A stretch of 64,000 bases of DNA, from the NCBI GenBank assembly GCA_007449985.2, contig VIIQ02000254.1:1-64000 (forward strand), read 5' to 3'. Made by a program: the position numbers and the translations under genes. Of this stretch, positions 52,070-62,786 are shown piece after piece. The stretch comes from Desmodesmus armatus. Lineage: Eukaryota; Chlorophyta; Chlorophyceae; Sphaeropleales; Scenedesmaceae. Under the pieces are notes generated by a model, which was not told where the DNA came from, did not search any database, and saw nothing but the letters and a program-made list of their open reading frames with translations. Every line of letters begins with the position of its first letter. Position 1 is the stretch's first letter.

Positions 52070-53308
52070 TCCACCACTACGCGCCTTTTTGGGACTCAGT
52101 TGGGGTGCATGTTGGTATGCTTGAAGACACTACTTTTGTTTTTGATAAGAGCCAACCAGATGGTTTTTTGCGGACCACCACCGCTGCGCACCATCACGCG
52201 GCATCCGCCGACTCCAATCCACCACTCCGCACAGCTCCGTGACTCAATTGGGGTGCATGTTGGTACGCTTGAAGACACTAAGACTTTTTGTCTTTCACCA
52301 GAGCCAACCAATGTTTTTTTGCGGACCACCACCGCTGGGCACTGTCACGCGGCATCCGCCGACACCAACCCAACGCTACGCGCGCCTTTGGGACTCATTT
52401 GGGGTGCATGTTGGTACTTCCAAAAAAAATGTTGGTACTCTTGAAGACACTATTTTTGTTTTTGACAAGAGCCAACAGGATGATTTTTGCGGACAACCAC
52501 CGCTGCGCACCGCTACGCGGCATCCGCCGACACCAACCCACCGCTATGCGCCGCTCCGTGACTCAATTGGGGTGCTTTATGGTACGCTTGAAGACACTAT
52601 TTTTGTCTTTCACCGGAGCCAACCAGATGACTTTTTGCGGACCACCACCGCTGGGCACTGTCACGCGGCATCCGCCGACACCAACCCAACGCTACGCGCG
52701 CCTTTGGGACTCATTTGGGGTGCATGTTGGTACTTCCAAAAAAAAATGTTGGTACTCTTGAAGACTCTATTTTTTTTTTTGACAAGAGCCAACAGGATGA
52801 TTTTTGCGGACCACCACCGTTGCGCACCGCTACGTGGCATCCGCCGACACCAACCCACCGTTATGCGCCGCTCCATGACTCAATTGGGGTGCATGTTGGT
52901 ACGCTTGAAGACACTATTTTTGTCTTTCACCGGAGCCAACCAGATGACTTTTTGCGGACCACCACCGCTGGGCACCATCACAACGCGGCATCCGCCGACA
53001 CCAACCTACCACTACGCACCCTTTTGGGACTCAGTTGGGGTGCATGTTGGTACGCTTGAAGACACTACTTTTGTTTTTGATTAGAGCCAACCAGATGATT
53101 TTTTGCGGACCACCACCGCTGCGCACCATCACGCGGCATCCGCCGACACCAACCCACCGCTATGCGCCGCTTTGTGACTCAATTGGGGTGCATGTTGGTA
53201 CGCTTGAAGACACTATTTTTGTCTTTCACCGGAGCCAACCAATGTTTTTTTGCGGACCACCACCGCTGGGCACCATCACAACGCGACATCCGCCGACACC
53301 AATCCACC
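52070..53308 (-). repeat. ~148-bp satellite, block 11, inverted
   Basis: The only block in reverse orientation: about eight monomers read gaccaccaccgctg...ttggggtgcatgttggtacgcttgaagacac on the plus strand. It carries two copies of the agtaccaacat/T7-gga scar (near 52408-52440 and 52728-52757), seen in reverse. Confidence 0.9.
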
Positions 53309-53340
<32 letters not shown>

Positions 53341-53799
53341 GGCAGGGTGGGGATGGGCAGCCGCAACAGCAGCCGCAGCCGCAGCCAGGCCAGGCTGCGA
53401 ACGATGGAGCACAGCAACACCAGCAGCAGTCGCAGTCACATCAGCAGGTTGGGCCCCAGCAGCAGCAGCTGCCGACTCCAGACAGCTATCAGCTCGAGTC
53501 TCTGTCTCACCTCTTTGTGCAGTGCCCTGTCGCCGTGGCTGTGTGGGCTTGGTTTGCAGGTGTGTGGCAGAGGGTGCAGCCGGGAGCAGCAGTGGACTTC
53601 AGTAGCGTTCGCATCCTGCTGTTGGATGACAGCACAGTGTGGAAGCCTCCACCAGCGCTGCAGCAGCTTTGGACATACCTGCGGCTGCTACTGCTGGAGT
53701 CCTTCTGGGTGGTTCGGTGTGCCAGCGAGGGCCGGCCGTACAGCAGTGTTGCAGTCATCCACACGTTCAGGGCAGCATTGCAACAGCAGCTCTCACATG
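53309..53799 (+). pseudogene. L1-A ORF2 fragment (zf-RVT region)
   Basis: Poly-Gln tract, LPTPDSYQLESLSHLFVQCPVAVAVWAWF, up to FRAALQQQLSH, then an abrupt change to Dualen sequence. It overlaps in content with 56176-56670, so the two L1-A pieces here are different insertions. Confidence 0.75.
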
Positions 53800-53810
53800 T
53801 GCGTATGTGA

Positions 53811-55861
53811 GGCCAGTGCAGTACGCCACCTCGGCTGGCCAGATAAGGACAAAAGAGTTGTGCTGCATCTATGGCACAGACGGCAGATGTGAACACATGA
53901 TCAGCCCTGAGGTGGTCGCCCGCCTGAAAGACGCGTTCACATACATGCAAAGCAACCACCCAGACACAATGGCAGCCCTGCAAGCTGGTACGTTCGAAGA
54001 AGAACTACGCCGCCTTGCCTTGAGATACCGCCAGCTGCCCGGCACTAAGGCCACCGAAGCTCAACACTGGGGCCTCCCCCAGCAGCTTAAGAACACAATC
54101 ATGAGCCAAGCTAAGCTTACCCAAGAGCGCTTCTGCAACCCATTCACCGTCCACCCCTGCACGCCCAGCTACTGGACGGCACACGACCGGGATCGGGTGT
54201 TCGGCGCCAATCACGATGCGTACGCAGTCCGCTGGACAGGCCCATCTCTTGCGGTGCCGGAATTTGATGTGCATATGGCGGTTAAAGCCGTAGATTGGGC
54301 CATCAGATCAGCTAAAAGCACCACCGATAGCACCCTTACCCTGCTGATTCTCCCGACCTTCTTTGCGTGGGACGGGGTGGACACCGATGACGACGCAGCG
54401 TACATGCAACTGGTGCGCAGAAACCACGATGTATGCCTCCCGGTATGTACCTTTGGAAGGGAGATGATACAGCTGGACCCCCCGGGATGCCAGCCGTTTG
54501 CAGGCCCCCGCACCCTGAAGTGGAAATTCAGGATGCTAGCAGTCGGCAACCAAACAGGATATGCAGAGCACTTCCCATTCAAAGTCGGGGACCAGCGTCA
54601 AGAAACCTCTTGGTACCGTACCTTCCAAACTGCAGTTTGGGGGGCCCTCGAAGCAGTACCTAACGCCAGTAAGCAGCCAAGAGCCAAGTTCACCAAGCTT
54701 GAAGATCTATACATGGATGAAGATGCCACTGCAACCCTTGCCAGGTGGGCAAGGAAAGCCAGCAAACGCTTCTGCAAACGCCCCACGGACAACACCCTGG
54801 CCATAGTCCTACCCCGTCCCTTGGCGTATCACACCCCTGCTAGATACTCAGACACAGGAGACATGCGCAGACTGGACTCTGCGGATGACCCCCTTGAGTA
54901 CGAACAACTGGTGCTTGCACACTCAGCAGCAACTCAATCACTGCGTAGGTCCCAAGCAAACCCGCCACCACTTGCCCACGACTGGAAAGCTTTCCTATAC
55001 ACGGATGGCAGCCACGTGAAAGGGCAGGATATGGAAGGACCGGGAATTGGGGCGGCTGTGCATGTACCCGGAGCGCACAGCCAAACCCTGGCAGTGCACT
55101 GCGCCTGGCAAGGCGAGGGAGCAGACGCCACGTGCAACACAATCTGCAGGGCGGAACTGGCAGCCCCACACGTAGCCCTCACTCAGTTTGGCACGACACA
55201 CACCAGAGTCGATGGCACACTACATGTAGCCACGGACAGTCTGGGATCCATGCACGGACTTGCCAAGATGATCTCTAGGCCTCAAGACCTGACAGAGCAT
55301 CGGCACCGGCAGGTCCTTGCAGCCTTAGCCAATGCTGTACGGGATCACCCTGGTACGATCCACCTTTGGAAAGTGAAGAGCCACGCTGGCATAATAGGCA
55401 ATGAGATGGCGGATGGTACCGCCGTACAGGTGGCCCGCGGGGAACTACCTATTGATGCTCCACCCCCACATACATATGATGTACCGAGTAACTCGCGCAT
55501 GCAGATGCATTGGCCATACAAGGAAGTAGACAAGGAACTGCCATCTGGCGTCACCGTGACAGTCACAAAACCCCTGCCAGACATGCAAGCCGCCCTCAAA
55601 CAAGAGGCACATGCAGGTGCAAAGCTTGGCAGCGCGCCCAAAGATGGCATATATGCTTCCAGCTGGAGGAGCGTGGCCGACAAACTACATCACCCAGCCA
55701 GTCATGCATTCATGACCAGCTCCAAGGTGGACAGGTACACTCGAAAACATTGGCAAGGCGCCAACCAACCAGTGTCCGCTCTGTGGACAGGAAGACGGAG
55801 GGCACCACGCCATCAGCGGCTGCAAGGAGCTGTCCGCCGCGTACACGCGCCGCCACAATGA
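53811..55861 (+). CDS. Dualen copy 2 polyprotein part: linker and RNase H
   Basis: Open frame (it also reads through the L1-A piece to 53639 by chance). Blocks shared with copy 1 include IRTKELCCIYGTDGRCEHM, FTVHPCTPSYWTAH, AYAVRWTGPSLAVP and KFRMLAVGNQTGYAEH. RNase H: YTDGSHV near 54996, RAELAAP near 55150, ATDSLGSM near 55232, KSHAGIIGNEMADG near 55377-55418; all four acidic positions are present. A frameshift near 55760 ends the frame before the CCHC knuckle, which continues as CPLCGQEDGGHHAISGC in another frame. Confidence 0.7.
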
Positions 55862-56170
55862 CGCCGGCACGGAAATTCTGGAAGCTATCAGCAGAGGCAA
55901 GGAAGCAGGAAATGTCTTCTTGTCAGACGTGGGTTACACCAGAAGAAAGGCCCCATCAGAGGTGCCGGAGGGCATGCAGCCACACCGCTTCATGAGGCAC
56001 ATGGACAATCCGTCCATGTTCCGCCACGACCTTGCGGAGGCCCTTAAAGGATATCGGGACAGCGTTCCCGACATCATCATGCTGAAATACTTCCCCGACA
56101 ACAACGAGTGGGTCTTCGACATCGTCGAAATAAAATACTGCAGGGACACGGACCCGATGCCGCAACAGGA

Positions 56171-56175
<5 letters not shown>
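55762..56175 (+). pseudogene. Dualen copy 2: CCHC knuckle and PD-ExK-like endonuclease
   Basis: After the shift the protein reads CPLCGQEDGGHHAISGC (CCHC), RRHNDAGTEILEAI, FLSDVGYTRRK, then VPDIIMLKYFPDNNEWVFDIVEIKYCRDTDP at 56066-56160. The PD ... E-x-K arrangement matches copy 1 (PDALMV ... LIEIK) and fits the restriction-like endonuclease of R2/Dualen-type LINEs. The frame then continues across the L1-A insertion into 57646. Confidence 0.7.
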
Positions 56176-56205
<30 letters not shown>

Positions 56206-57602
56206 CAGGGTGGGGTTGGGCAACCGCAACAGCAGCCGCAGCCGCAGCCGGGCCAGGCTGCGAACGAAGGAGCACAGCACCACCAGCAGCAGTCGCAGTC
56301 ACAGCAGCAGGTTGGGACACAGCAGCAGCAGCTGCCGACTCCAGACAGCTATCAGCTCGAGTCTTTGTCTCACCTCTTTGTGCAGTGCCCTGTCGCCGTG
56401 GCTGTGTGGGCTTGGTTTGCAGGTGTGTGGCAGAGGGTGCAGCCGGGAGCAGTAGTGGACTTCAGTAGTGTTCGCATCCTGCTGCTGGATGACAGCGCAG
56501 TGTGGAAGCCTCCACCAGCGCTGCAGCAGCTTTGGACATACCTGCGGCTGCTACTGCTAGAGTCCTTCTGGGTGGTTAGGTGTGCCAGCGAGGGCCGGCC
56601 GTACGGCAGTTTTGCAGTCATCCACAGGTTCAGGGCAGCACTGCAGCAGCAGCTCTCACAGGACTGGCTTAGGTCTCAGGGGGACATCCGCCTCAACTCT
56701 GGGGTGCCTCTGTCCTGGCTACGGGGCCGCAACCCCGTCCTGTCGCCAGAGCGGTTTGATGCTAAGTGGCAACAGCAGGGGGTGTTGTACACAGTGGCGG
56801 CAGGCATGGGCCCCCGCCTTGCGTTCTAGAGGGAGGGTGGTCATACGGGGGCTGGGGTGTTCGGGAGCGGGGTTTGGAAAGCGGGAGGGCCTTTTCTGTG
56901 TGGGGTTTGTTGTGCTTCTCGGGTCTTGGCTACGTGTATGCTTTACTCTGTATCATAGTTGTTGTTGTGCCTCTGGAGTGTGTGCGCGTCACACAGGGTG
57001 TAAGCGTTTGGGTTGCTCTCTGGGGGCGGCTGGCCGCTCTGGTGCCTTGCTTGGTTGGCACTGGGGCACCAATGTTAGTGTTTTTGTTGGCTTAGGAGTG
57101 GGGCGGATTTCGCCCTGCATATTGGAGAGGTGTGCTGGTGTGGTGGTGCACCACGCCGGGGGTCTTTGGGCCCTCTGCGCGCTGGCTTTTGTCTAATACA
57201 GCGGCCAGCCCTGTGCTGTGTGGCCGCCGCTTGTTGGTTTTAGGGTGTTTCTTCAGCCCCTCTGTGGGGGGGCTGGCTCTGCACACCGGTGAGGTGTGTA
57301 AGTGTGGTGACGCATCGGTGGTGCTTTCTCTCGGCTCTGCGTTGACTCGCTTGCGTTAGTGTTGCTCGCATGCTTTGTCCCTTTGCCGTTGCTTTTCTTT
57401 AGTCATTTTGCGGGTGCATGGTCGGGTCCTGGTGTCTGCTTTTTGGCAGGCTGCACGGCGATGTGCCGCCCGTGAGACCATGTGGTGGGGGTGACGGCTT
57501 GCGCCCTCTCAGGGTGGTGCCTGCCAGGTTGCGCCATCCTCTTGCCTGAGCTTTGAGGGGTGGCTTCTGTTGCTTGACTTCGCTCTTGTAACTTGCTCAC
57601 TC

Positions 57603-57636
<34 letters not shown>
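56176..57636 (+). mobile_element. L1-A copy 4, 5'-truncated, long poly(A)
   Basis: It starts in the poly-Gln tract, reads through zf-RVT and the C-terminus to GPRLAF (stop ~56827) and the whole 3' UTR, ending ctcactcc plus ~34 A (57604-57636). The long pure poly(A) and an open coding part suggest a recent insertion. TSD ggaaagagc. Confidence 0.85.
56365..56829 (+). CDS. L1-A ORF2 C-terminus (copy 4)
   Basis: An open frame carrying LSHLFVQCPVAVAVWAWF (second half of the zf-RVT knuckle), VDFSSVRILLLDD, VVRCASEGRPYGS and LNSGVPLSWLRGRNPVLSPERF, ending GMGPRLAF. It gives the intact end of the family's ORF2 and was used to place the stop in the other copies. It is a fragment, not a gene of its own. 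Confidence 0.6.
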   Translation: MSHLFVQCPVAVAVWAWFAGVWQRVQPGAVVDFSSVRILLLDDSAVWKPPPALQQLWTYLRLLLLESFWVVRCASEGRPYGSFAVIHRFRAALQQQLSQDWLRSQGDIRLNSGVPLSWLRGRNPVLSPERFDAKWQQQGVLYTVAAGMGPRLAF

Positions 57637-57638
<2 letters not shown>

Positions 57639-58180
57639 AAAGAGCGGCAGCACAACACGCCGCACTGAAAGAACTGATCTTGGCCCACGAGCCCACAGCC
57701 ACAGTTTACATCGTCCCTCTGCTGCTAGGGGCATCAGGCATAATCTACGAGTCCTTCCTGAAAGAAATGCGCGACCTCGGAGTAGGCGGCTCCGCCCTCA
57801 CATCCCTAGCTCGACGCCTGCACCACATAGCAGTACGCAACCTCAAACTAATCTGGACACAACGCAGAGCCATCCTCATGGGCCGCAATAAGCGCCCAGG
57901 GAAGAAAGGCAAACGCGACAAGGGACGATGGCCACACAAGCAACACTCCAGGCCTACCCGCCGCAGTACAGCCCAACAAGGCACAAAGCGTCTCCTCGTC
58001 AGGTCAGAGCCGGACCACAGGAAACGTCGCAAAAAGTACACTTTACACCCCCTCCATGCCCTCGGGCTGGAGGGGTCAGGTGGGGGTGTGGAAGTCTAGC
58101 ATGCTAGACATGCACACCCCTCTTGCCTTAACGTTACGCCAGTGGTTCGCCATAGGCGTAGTTACTTACTTACTTACTTA
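57637..58180 (+). mobile_element. Dualen copy 2, right part with 3' end
   Basis: It continues the polyprotein tail (ERAAAQHAALKELILAHEP, IVPLLLGASGIIYESFL, LTSLARRLHHIAVRNLKLIW, then Lys/Arg-rich PDHRKRRKK), with a stop at 58097-58099. A short 3' UTR, a terminal hairpin (58136-58159) and a (TTAC)n tail (58160-58180) follow. Satellite resumes at caagcgtaccaac. Confidence 0.8.
58136..58159 (+). other. 3'-terminal RNA hairpin of Dualen copy 2, UUCG loop
   Basis: ACGCCAGTGG-TTCG-CCATAGGCGT: ten positions, with nine pairs including one G-U and one A-A mismatch, closed by a UUCG tetraloop. It stands at the same place as the hairpin of copy 1, immediately before the microsatellite tail; only the outer ACGC/GCGT is shared in sequence. 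Confidence 0.7.
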
Positions 58181-58914
58181 CAAGCGTACCAACATGCACC
58201 CCAACTGAGTCCCAAAAGGGTGCGTAGTGGTAGGTTGGTGTCGGCGGATGCCGCGTTGTGATGGTGCCCAGCGGTGGTGGTCCGCAAAAAGTCATCTGGT
58301 TGGCTCCGGTGAAAGACAAAAATAGTGTCTTCAAGCGTACCATAAAGCACCCCAATTGAGTCACGGAGCGGCGCATAGCGGTGGGTTGGTGTCGGCGGAT
58401 GCCGCGTAGCGGTGCGCAGCGGTGGTGGTCCGCAAAAATCATCCTGTTGGCTCTTGTCAAAAACAAAAATAGTGTCTTCAAGAGTACCAACATGCACCCC
58501 AAATGAGTCCCAAAGGCGCGCGTAGCGGTGGGTTGGTGTCGGCGGATGCCGCGTAACGGTGCGCAACGGTGGCGGTCCGCAAAAAAACATTGGTTGGCTC
58601 TGGTGAAAGACAAAAATAGTGTCTTCAAGTGTACCAACATGCACCCCAATTGAGTCACGGAGCTGTGCGGAGTGGTGGGTTGGTGTCGGCGGATGCCGCA
58701 TGATGGTGCGCAGCGGTGGTGGTCCGCAAAAAAATTTGGTTGGCTCTAATCAAAAACAAAAGTAGTGTCTTCAAGCGTACCAACATGCACCCCAACTGAG
58801 TCCCAAAAGGGCGCGTATTGGTAGGTTGGTGTCGGCGGATGCCGCGTTGTGATGGTGCCCAGCGGTGGTGGTCCGCAAAAAAACCTTTGGTTGGCTCCGG
58901 TGAAAGACAAAAAT
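58181..58914 (+). repeat. ~148-bp satellite, block 12 (higher-order)
   Basis: Monomer types in order B-C-D-E-B. B has aactgagtcccaaaagggtgcg; C has the rare gtaccataaagcacc; D has gagtaccaac and aaatgagtcccaaaggcgcg; E has gtgtaccaac and acggagctgtgcgg. The two B starts are ~590 bp apart. Confidence 0.9.
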
Positions 58915-59292
58915 GCGTTGGTGTTGCGCGCATGCTTTGTCCCTTTGCCGTTTTTTTTTTTTTTTTTTTTTGGAGTGAGCAAGTTACAAGAGCGAAGTCA
59001 AGCAACAGAAGCCACCCCTCAAAGCTCAGGCAAGAGGATGGCGCAACCTGGCAGGCCTTTGCCGTTGCTTTTCTCTAGTCATTTTGCGGGTGCATGGTCG
59101 GGTCCTGGTGTCTGCTTTTTGGCAGGCTGCACTGCGACGTGCCGCCCGTGAGACCATGTGGTGGGGGTGTCGGCTTGCGCCCTCAAAGGGTGGTGCCTGC
59201 CAGGTTGCGCCATCCTCTTGCCTGAGCTTTGAGGGGTGGCTTCTGTTGCTTGACTTCGCTCTTGTAACTTGCTCACTCCAAAAACAAAAAAA
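58915..59292 (+). mobile_element. L1-A 3' tail with an L1-A tail nested inside
   Basis: A plus-strand tail (tgcgttggtgttgcgcgcatgc...) is broken at 58950 by a minus-strand L1-A tail (58951-59055: T22, ggagtgagcaagttac..., ggcagg). TSD cctttgccg lies at 58942-58950 and 59056-59064. The outer tail then continues to ctcactcc and A-rich sequence, flanked by the satellite's agacaaaaat. Confidence 0.85.
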
Positions 59293-59892
59293 AGACAAAA
59301 ATAGTGTCTTCAAGCGTACCAACATGCACCCCAATTGAGTCACGGAGCGGCGGTGGTGGTCCGCAAAAAATCATCTGGTTGGCTCTAATCAAAAAAAAAG
59401 TAGTGTCTTCAAGCGTACCAACATGCACCCCAACTGAGTCCCAAAAGGGTGCGTAGTGGTAGGTTGGTGTCGGTGGATGCCGCGTTGTGATGGTGCCCAG
59501 CGGTGGTGGTCCGCAAAAAGTCATCTGGTTGGCTCCGGTGAAAGACAAAAATAGTGTCTTCAAGCGTACCATAAAGCACCCCAATTGAGTCACGGACCGG
59601 CGCATAGCGGTGGGTTGGTGTCGGCGGATGCCGCGTAGCGGTGCTCAGCGGTGGTGGTCCGCAAAAATCATCCTGTTGGCTCTTGTCAAAAACAAAAATA
59701 GTGTCTTCAAGAGTACCAACATGCACCCCAAATGAGTCCCAAAGGCGCGCGTAGCGGTGGGTTGGTGTCGGCGGATGCCGCGTAACGGTGCGCAACGGTG
59801 GCGGTCCGCAAAAAAACATTGGTTGGCTCTGGTGAAAGACAAAAATAGTGTCTTCAAGTGTACCAACATGCACCCCAATTGAGTCACGGAGC
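59293..59892 (+). repeat. ~148-bp satellite, block 13 (higher-order)
   Basis: One deleted monomer (cggagcggcggtggtgg), then B-C-D and part of E, nearly identical to block 12 and block 16. Ends at gtcacggagc. Confidence 0.9.
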
Positions 59893-60050
59893 CCACGGAG
59901 TGAGACCATGTGGTGGGGGTGTCGGCTTGCGCCCTCACAGGGTGGTGCCTGCCAGGTTGCGCCATCCTCTTGCCTGAGCTTTGAGGGGTGGCTTCTGTTG
60001 CTTGACTTCGCTCTTGTAACTTGCTCACTCCAAAAAAAAAAAAAAAAAAA
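59893..60050 (+). mobile_element. L1-A tail, 158 bp, 10-bp TSD
   Basis: From ccacggagtgagaccatgtgg to ctcactcc plus A19. TSD gtcacggagc at 59883-59892 and 60051-60060, inside an E-type monomer. Confidence 0.9.
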
Positions 60051-60470
60051 GTCACGGAGCTGTGCGGACTGGTGGGTTGGTGTCGGCGGATGCCGCATGA
60101 TGGTGCGCAGCGGTGGTGGTCCGCAAAAAAATTTGGTTGGCTCTAATCAAAAACAAAAGTAGTGTCTTCAAGCGTACCAACATGCACCCCAACTGAGTCC
60201 CAAAAAGGCGCGTAGTGGTGGGTGGTGTCGGCGGATGTCGCGTTGTGATGGTGCCCAGCGGTGGTGGTCCGCAAAAAAACATTGGTTGGCTCTGGTGAAA
60301 AACAAAAATAGTGTCTTTAAGTGTACCAACATGCACCCCAATTGAGTCACGGAGCTGTGCGGAGTGGTGGGTTGGTGTCGGCGGATGCCGCATCATGGTG
60401 CGCAGCGGTGGTGGTCCGCAAAAAAATTTGGTTGGCTCTAATCAAAAACAAAAGTAGTGTCTTCAAGCCT
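60051..60470 (+). repeat. ~148-bp satellite, block 14
   Basis: Rest of the E monomer and about 2.5 more monomers, with some private changes (ggtgggtggtgtcgg, cctcgtaac border). Confidence 0.9.
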
Positions 60471-60593
60471 CGTAACTTGATGGAAGGAATGCGCACATTA
60501 AACGCAATTGCTTTGCATAAGAACCGCTGCACACGAGCGCGTCTGCTTGGGCTGAGCCGGCGAAACCCCCAGAGAATCATCGTCCACCCCCCT
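60471..60593. other. 123-bp insert of unknown origin in the satellite
   Basis: Non-satellite sequence from cctcgtaacttgatgg to atcgtccacccccctga, flanked by agtgtcttcaag on both sides. An open stretch reads MRTLNAIALHKNRCTRARLLGLSRRNPQRII on the plus strand. There is no poly(A) and no similarity to the other elements here. Confidence 0.5.
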
Positions 60594-60895
60594 GAATAGT
60601 GTCTTCAAGCGTACCAACATGCACCCCAATTGAGTCACGGAGCGGCACATAGCGGTGGGTTGGTGTCGGCGGATGCCGCGTGATGGTGCGCAGCGGTGGT
60701 GGTCCGCAAAAAATCATCTGGTTGGCTCTAATCAAAAACAAAAGTAGTGTCTTCAAGCGTACCAACATGCACCCCAACTGAGTCCCAAAACGGCGCGTAT
60801 TGGTAGGTTGGTGTCGGCGGATGCCGCGTTGTGATGGTGCCCAGCGGTGGTGGTCCGCAAAAAAACCTTTGGTTGGCTCCGGTGAAAGACAAAAA
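60594..60895 (+). repeat. ~148-bp satellite, block 15
   Basis: Two monomers, ending in agacaaaaa, again the L1 target. Confidence 0.9.
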
Positions 60896-61189
60896 TGCGT
60901 TGGTGTTGCTCGCATGCTTTGTCCCTGTGCCGTTGCTTTTTTTTTGTTTTTTTTTTGTGCTCTCCTTTGCTTTTCTCCAGTCATTTTGCGGGTGCATGGT
61001 CGGGTCCTGGTGTCTGCTTTTTGGCAGGCTGCACTGCGACGTGCCGCCCGTGAGACCATGTGGTGGGGGTGTCGGCTTGCGCCCTCAAAGGGTGGTGCCT
61101 GCCAGGTTGCGCCATCCTCTTGCCTGAGCTTTGAGGGGTGGCTTCTGTTGCTTGACTTCGCTCTTGTAACTTGCTCACTCCAAAAAAAA
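60896..61189 (+). mobile_element. L1-A 3' tail
   Basis: Same 5' truncation point (tgcgttggtgttgctcgcatg) and target site as 58915, but without the nested minus tail; a T-rich patch (tttttttttgttttttttttg at ~60938-60958) stands in its place. The two loci are copies of one insertion event. Confidence 0.85.
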
Positions 61190-62784
61190 AGAGACAAAAA
61201 TAGTGTCTTCAAGCGTACCAACATGCACCCCAATTGAGTCACGGAGCGGCGGTGGTGGTCCGCAAAAAATCATCTGGTTGGCTCTAATCAAAAACAAAAG
61301 TAGTGTCTTCAAGCGTACCAACATGCACCCCAACTGAGTCCCAAAAGGGTGCGTAGTGGTAGGTTGGTGTCGGCGGATGCCGCGTTGTGATGGTGCCCAG
61401 CGGTGGTGGTCCGCAAAAAGTCATCTGGTTGGCTCCGGTGAAAGACAAAAATAGTGTCTTCAAGCGTACCATAAAGCACCCCAATTGAGTCACGGAGCGG
61501 CGCATAGCGGTGGGTTGGTGTCGGCGGATGCCGCGTAGCGGTGCGCAGCGGTGGTGGTCCGCAAAAATCATCCTGTTGGCTCTTGTCAAAAACAAAAATA
61601 GTGTCTTCAAGAGTACCAACATGCACCCCAAATGAGTCCCAAAGGCGCGCGTAGCGGTGGGTTGGTGTCGGCGGATGCCGCGTAACGGTGCGCAACGGTG
61701 GCGGTCCGCAAAAAAACATTGGTTGGCTCTGGTGAAAGACAAAAATAGTGTCTTCAAGTGTACCAACATGAACCCCAATTGAGTCACGGAGCTGTGCGGA
61801 GTGGTGGGTTGGTGTCGGCGGATGCCGCATGATGGTGCGCAGCGGTGGTGGTCCGCAAAAAAATTTGGTTGGCTCTAATCAAAAACAAAGTAGTGTCTTC
61901 AAGCGTACCAACATGCACCCCCACTGAGTCCCAAAAGGGTGCGTAGTGGTAGGTTGGTGTCGGCGGATGCCGCGTTGTGATGGTGCCCAGCGGTGGTGGT
62001 CCGCAAAAAGTCATCTGGTTGGCTCCGGTGAAAGACAAAAATAGTGTCTTCAAGCGTACCATAAAGCACCCCAATTGAGTCACGGAGCGGCGCATAGCGG
62101 TGGGTTGGTGTCGGCGGATGCCGCGTAGCGGTGCGCAGCGGTGGTGGTCCGCAAAAATCATCCTGTTGGCTCTTGTCAAAAACAAAAATAGTGTCTTCAA
62201 GAGTACCAACATGCACCCCAAATGAGTCCCAAAGGCGCGCGTAGTGGTGGGTTGGTGTCGGCGGATGCCGCGTAACGGTGCGCAACGGTGGCGGTCCGCA
62301 AAAAAACATTGGTTGGCTCTGGTGAAAGACAAAAATAGTGTCTTCAAGTGTACCAACATGAACCCCAATTGAGTCACGGAGCTGTGCGGAGTGGTGGGTT
62401 GGTGTCGGCGGATGCCGCATGATGGTGCGCAGCGGTGGTGGTCCGCAAAAAAATTTGGTTGGCTCTCATCAAAAACAAAAGTAGTGTCTTCAAGCGTACC
62501 AACATGCACCCCAACTGAGTCCCAAAACGGCGCGTATTGGTAGGTTGGTGTCGGCGGATGCCGCGTTGTGATGGTGCCCAGCGGTGGTGGTCCGCAAAAA
62601 AACCTTTGGTTGGCTCCGGTGAAAGACAAAAATAGTGTCTTCAAGCGTACCAACATGCACCCCAATTGAGTCACGGAGCGGCGCATAGCGGTGGGTTGGT
62701 GTCGGCGGATGCCGCGTGATGGTGCGCAGCGGTGGTGGTCCGCAAAAAATCATCTGGTTGGCTCTAATCAAAAACAAAAGTAGT
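61190..62784 (+). repeat. ~148-bp satellite, block 16 (two full 590-bp higher-order units)
   Basis: After one deleted monomer the types run B-C-D-E-B-C-D-E-B-A. The B starts (tagtgtcttc) at 61301 and 61891 are 590 bp apart, and the two tetramers differ at only a few positions. This is the clearest higher-order repeat in the window. Confidence 0.92.
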
Positions 62785-62786
62785 GA

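Larger units (their letters stand above)
53800..56175 (+). mobile_element. Dualen/RandI-type LINE, copy 2, left part
   Basis: Plus-strand, 5'-truncated element covering the region after the PHD finger to just after the PD-ExK motif. Interrupted at 56176 by an L1-A with a 9-bp TSD (ggaaagagc at 56167-56175 and 57637-57645) and continued at 57637. Protein similarity to copy 1 is clear but distant, so it is a different family. Confidence 0.8.

Noticed and set aside
53639..55861. A 740-codon ORF joining an L1-A fragment to Dualen RNase H
   Set aside because: The L1-A part is read in the wrong frame for its own protein; only the part from ~53811 is genuine.
61284..62686. Long minus-strand ORFs (150-300 codons) across the satellite, e.g. 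QLGCMLVRLKTLF...
   Set aside because: The monomer is not a multiple of three and lacks stops in two frames, so each ORF alternates between frames from unit to unit. This is a by-product of repetition, not selection for coding.
10350..62784. CRISPR array
   Set aside because: The repeats are ~148-bp contiguous satellite monomers without unique spacers, in eukaryotic sequence.
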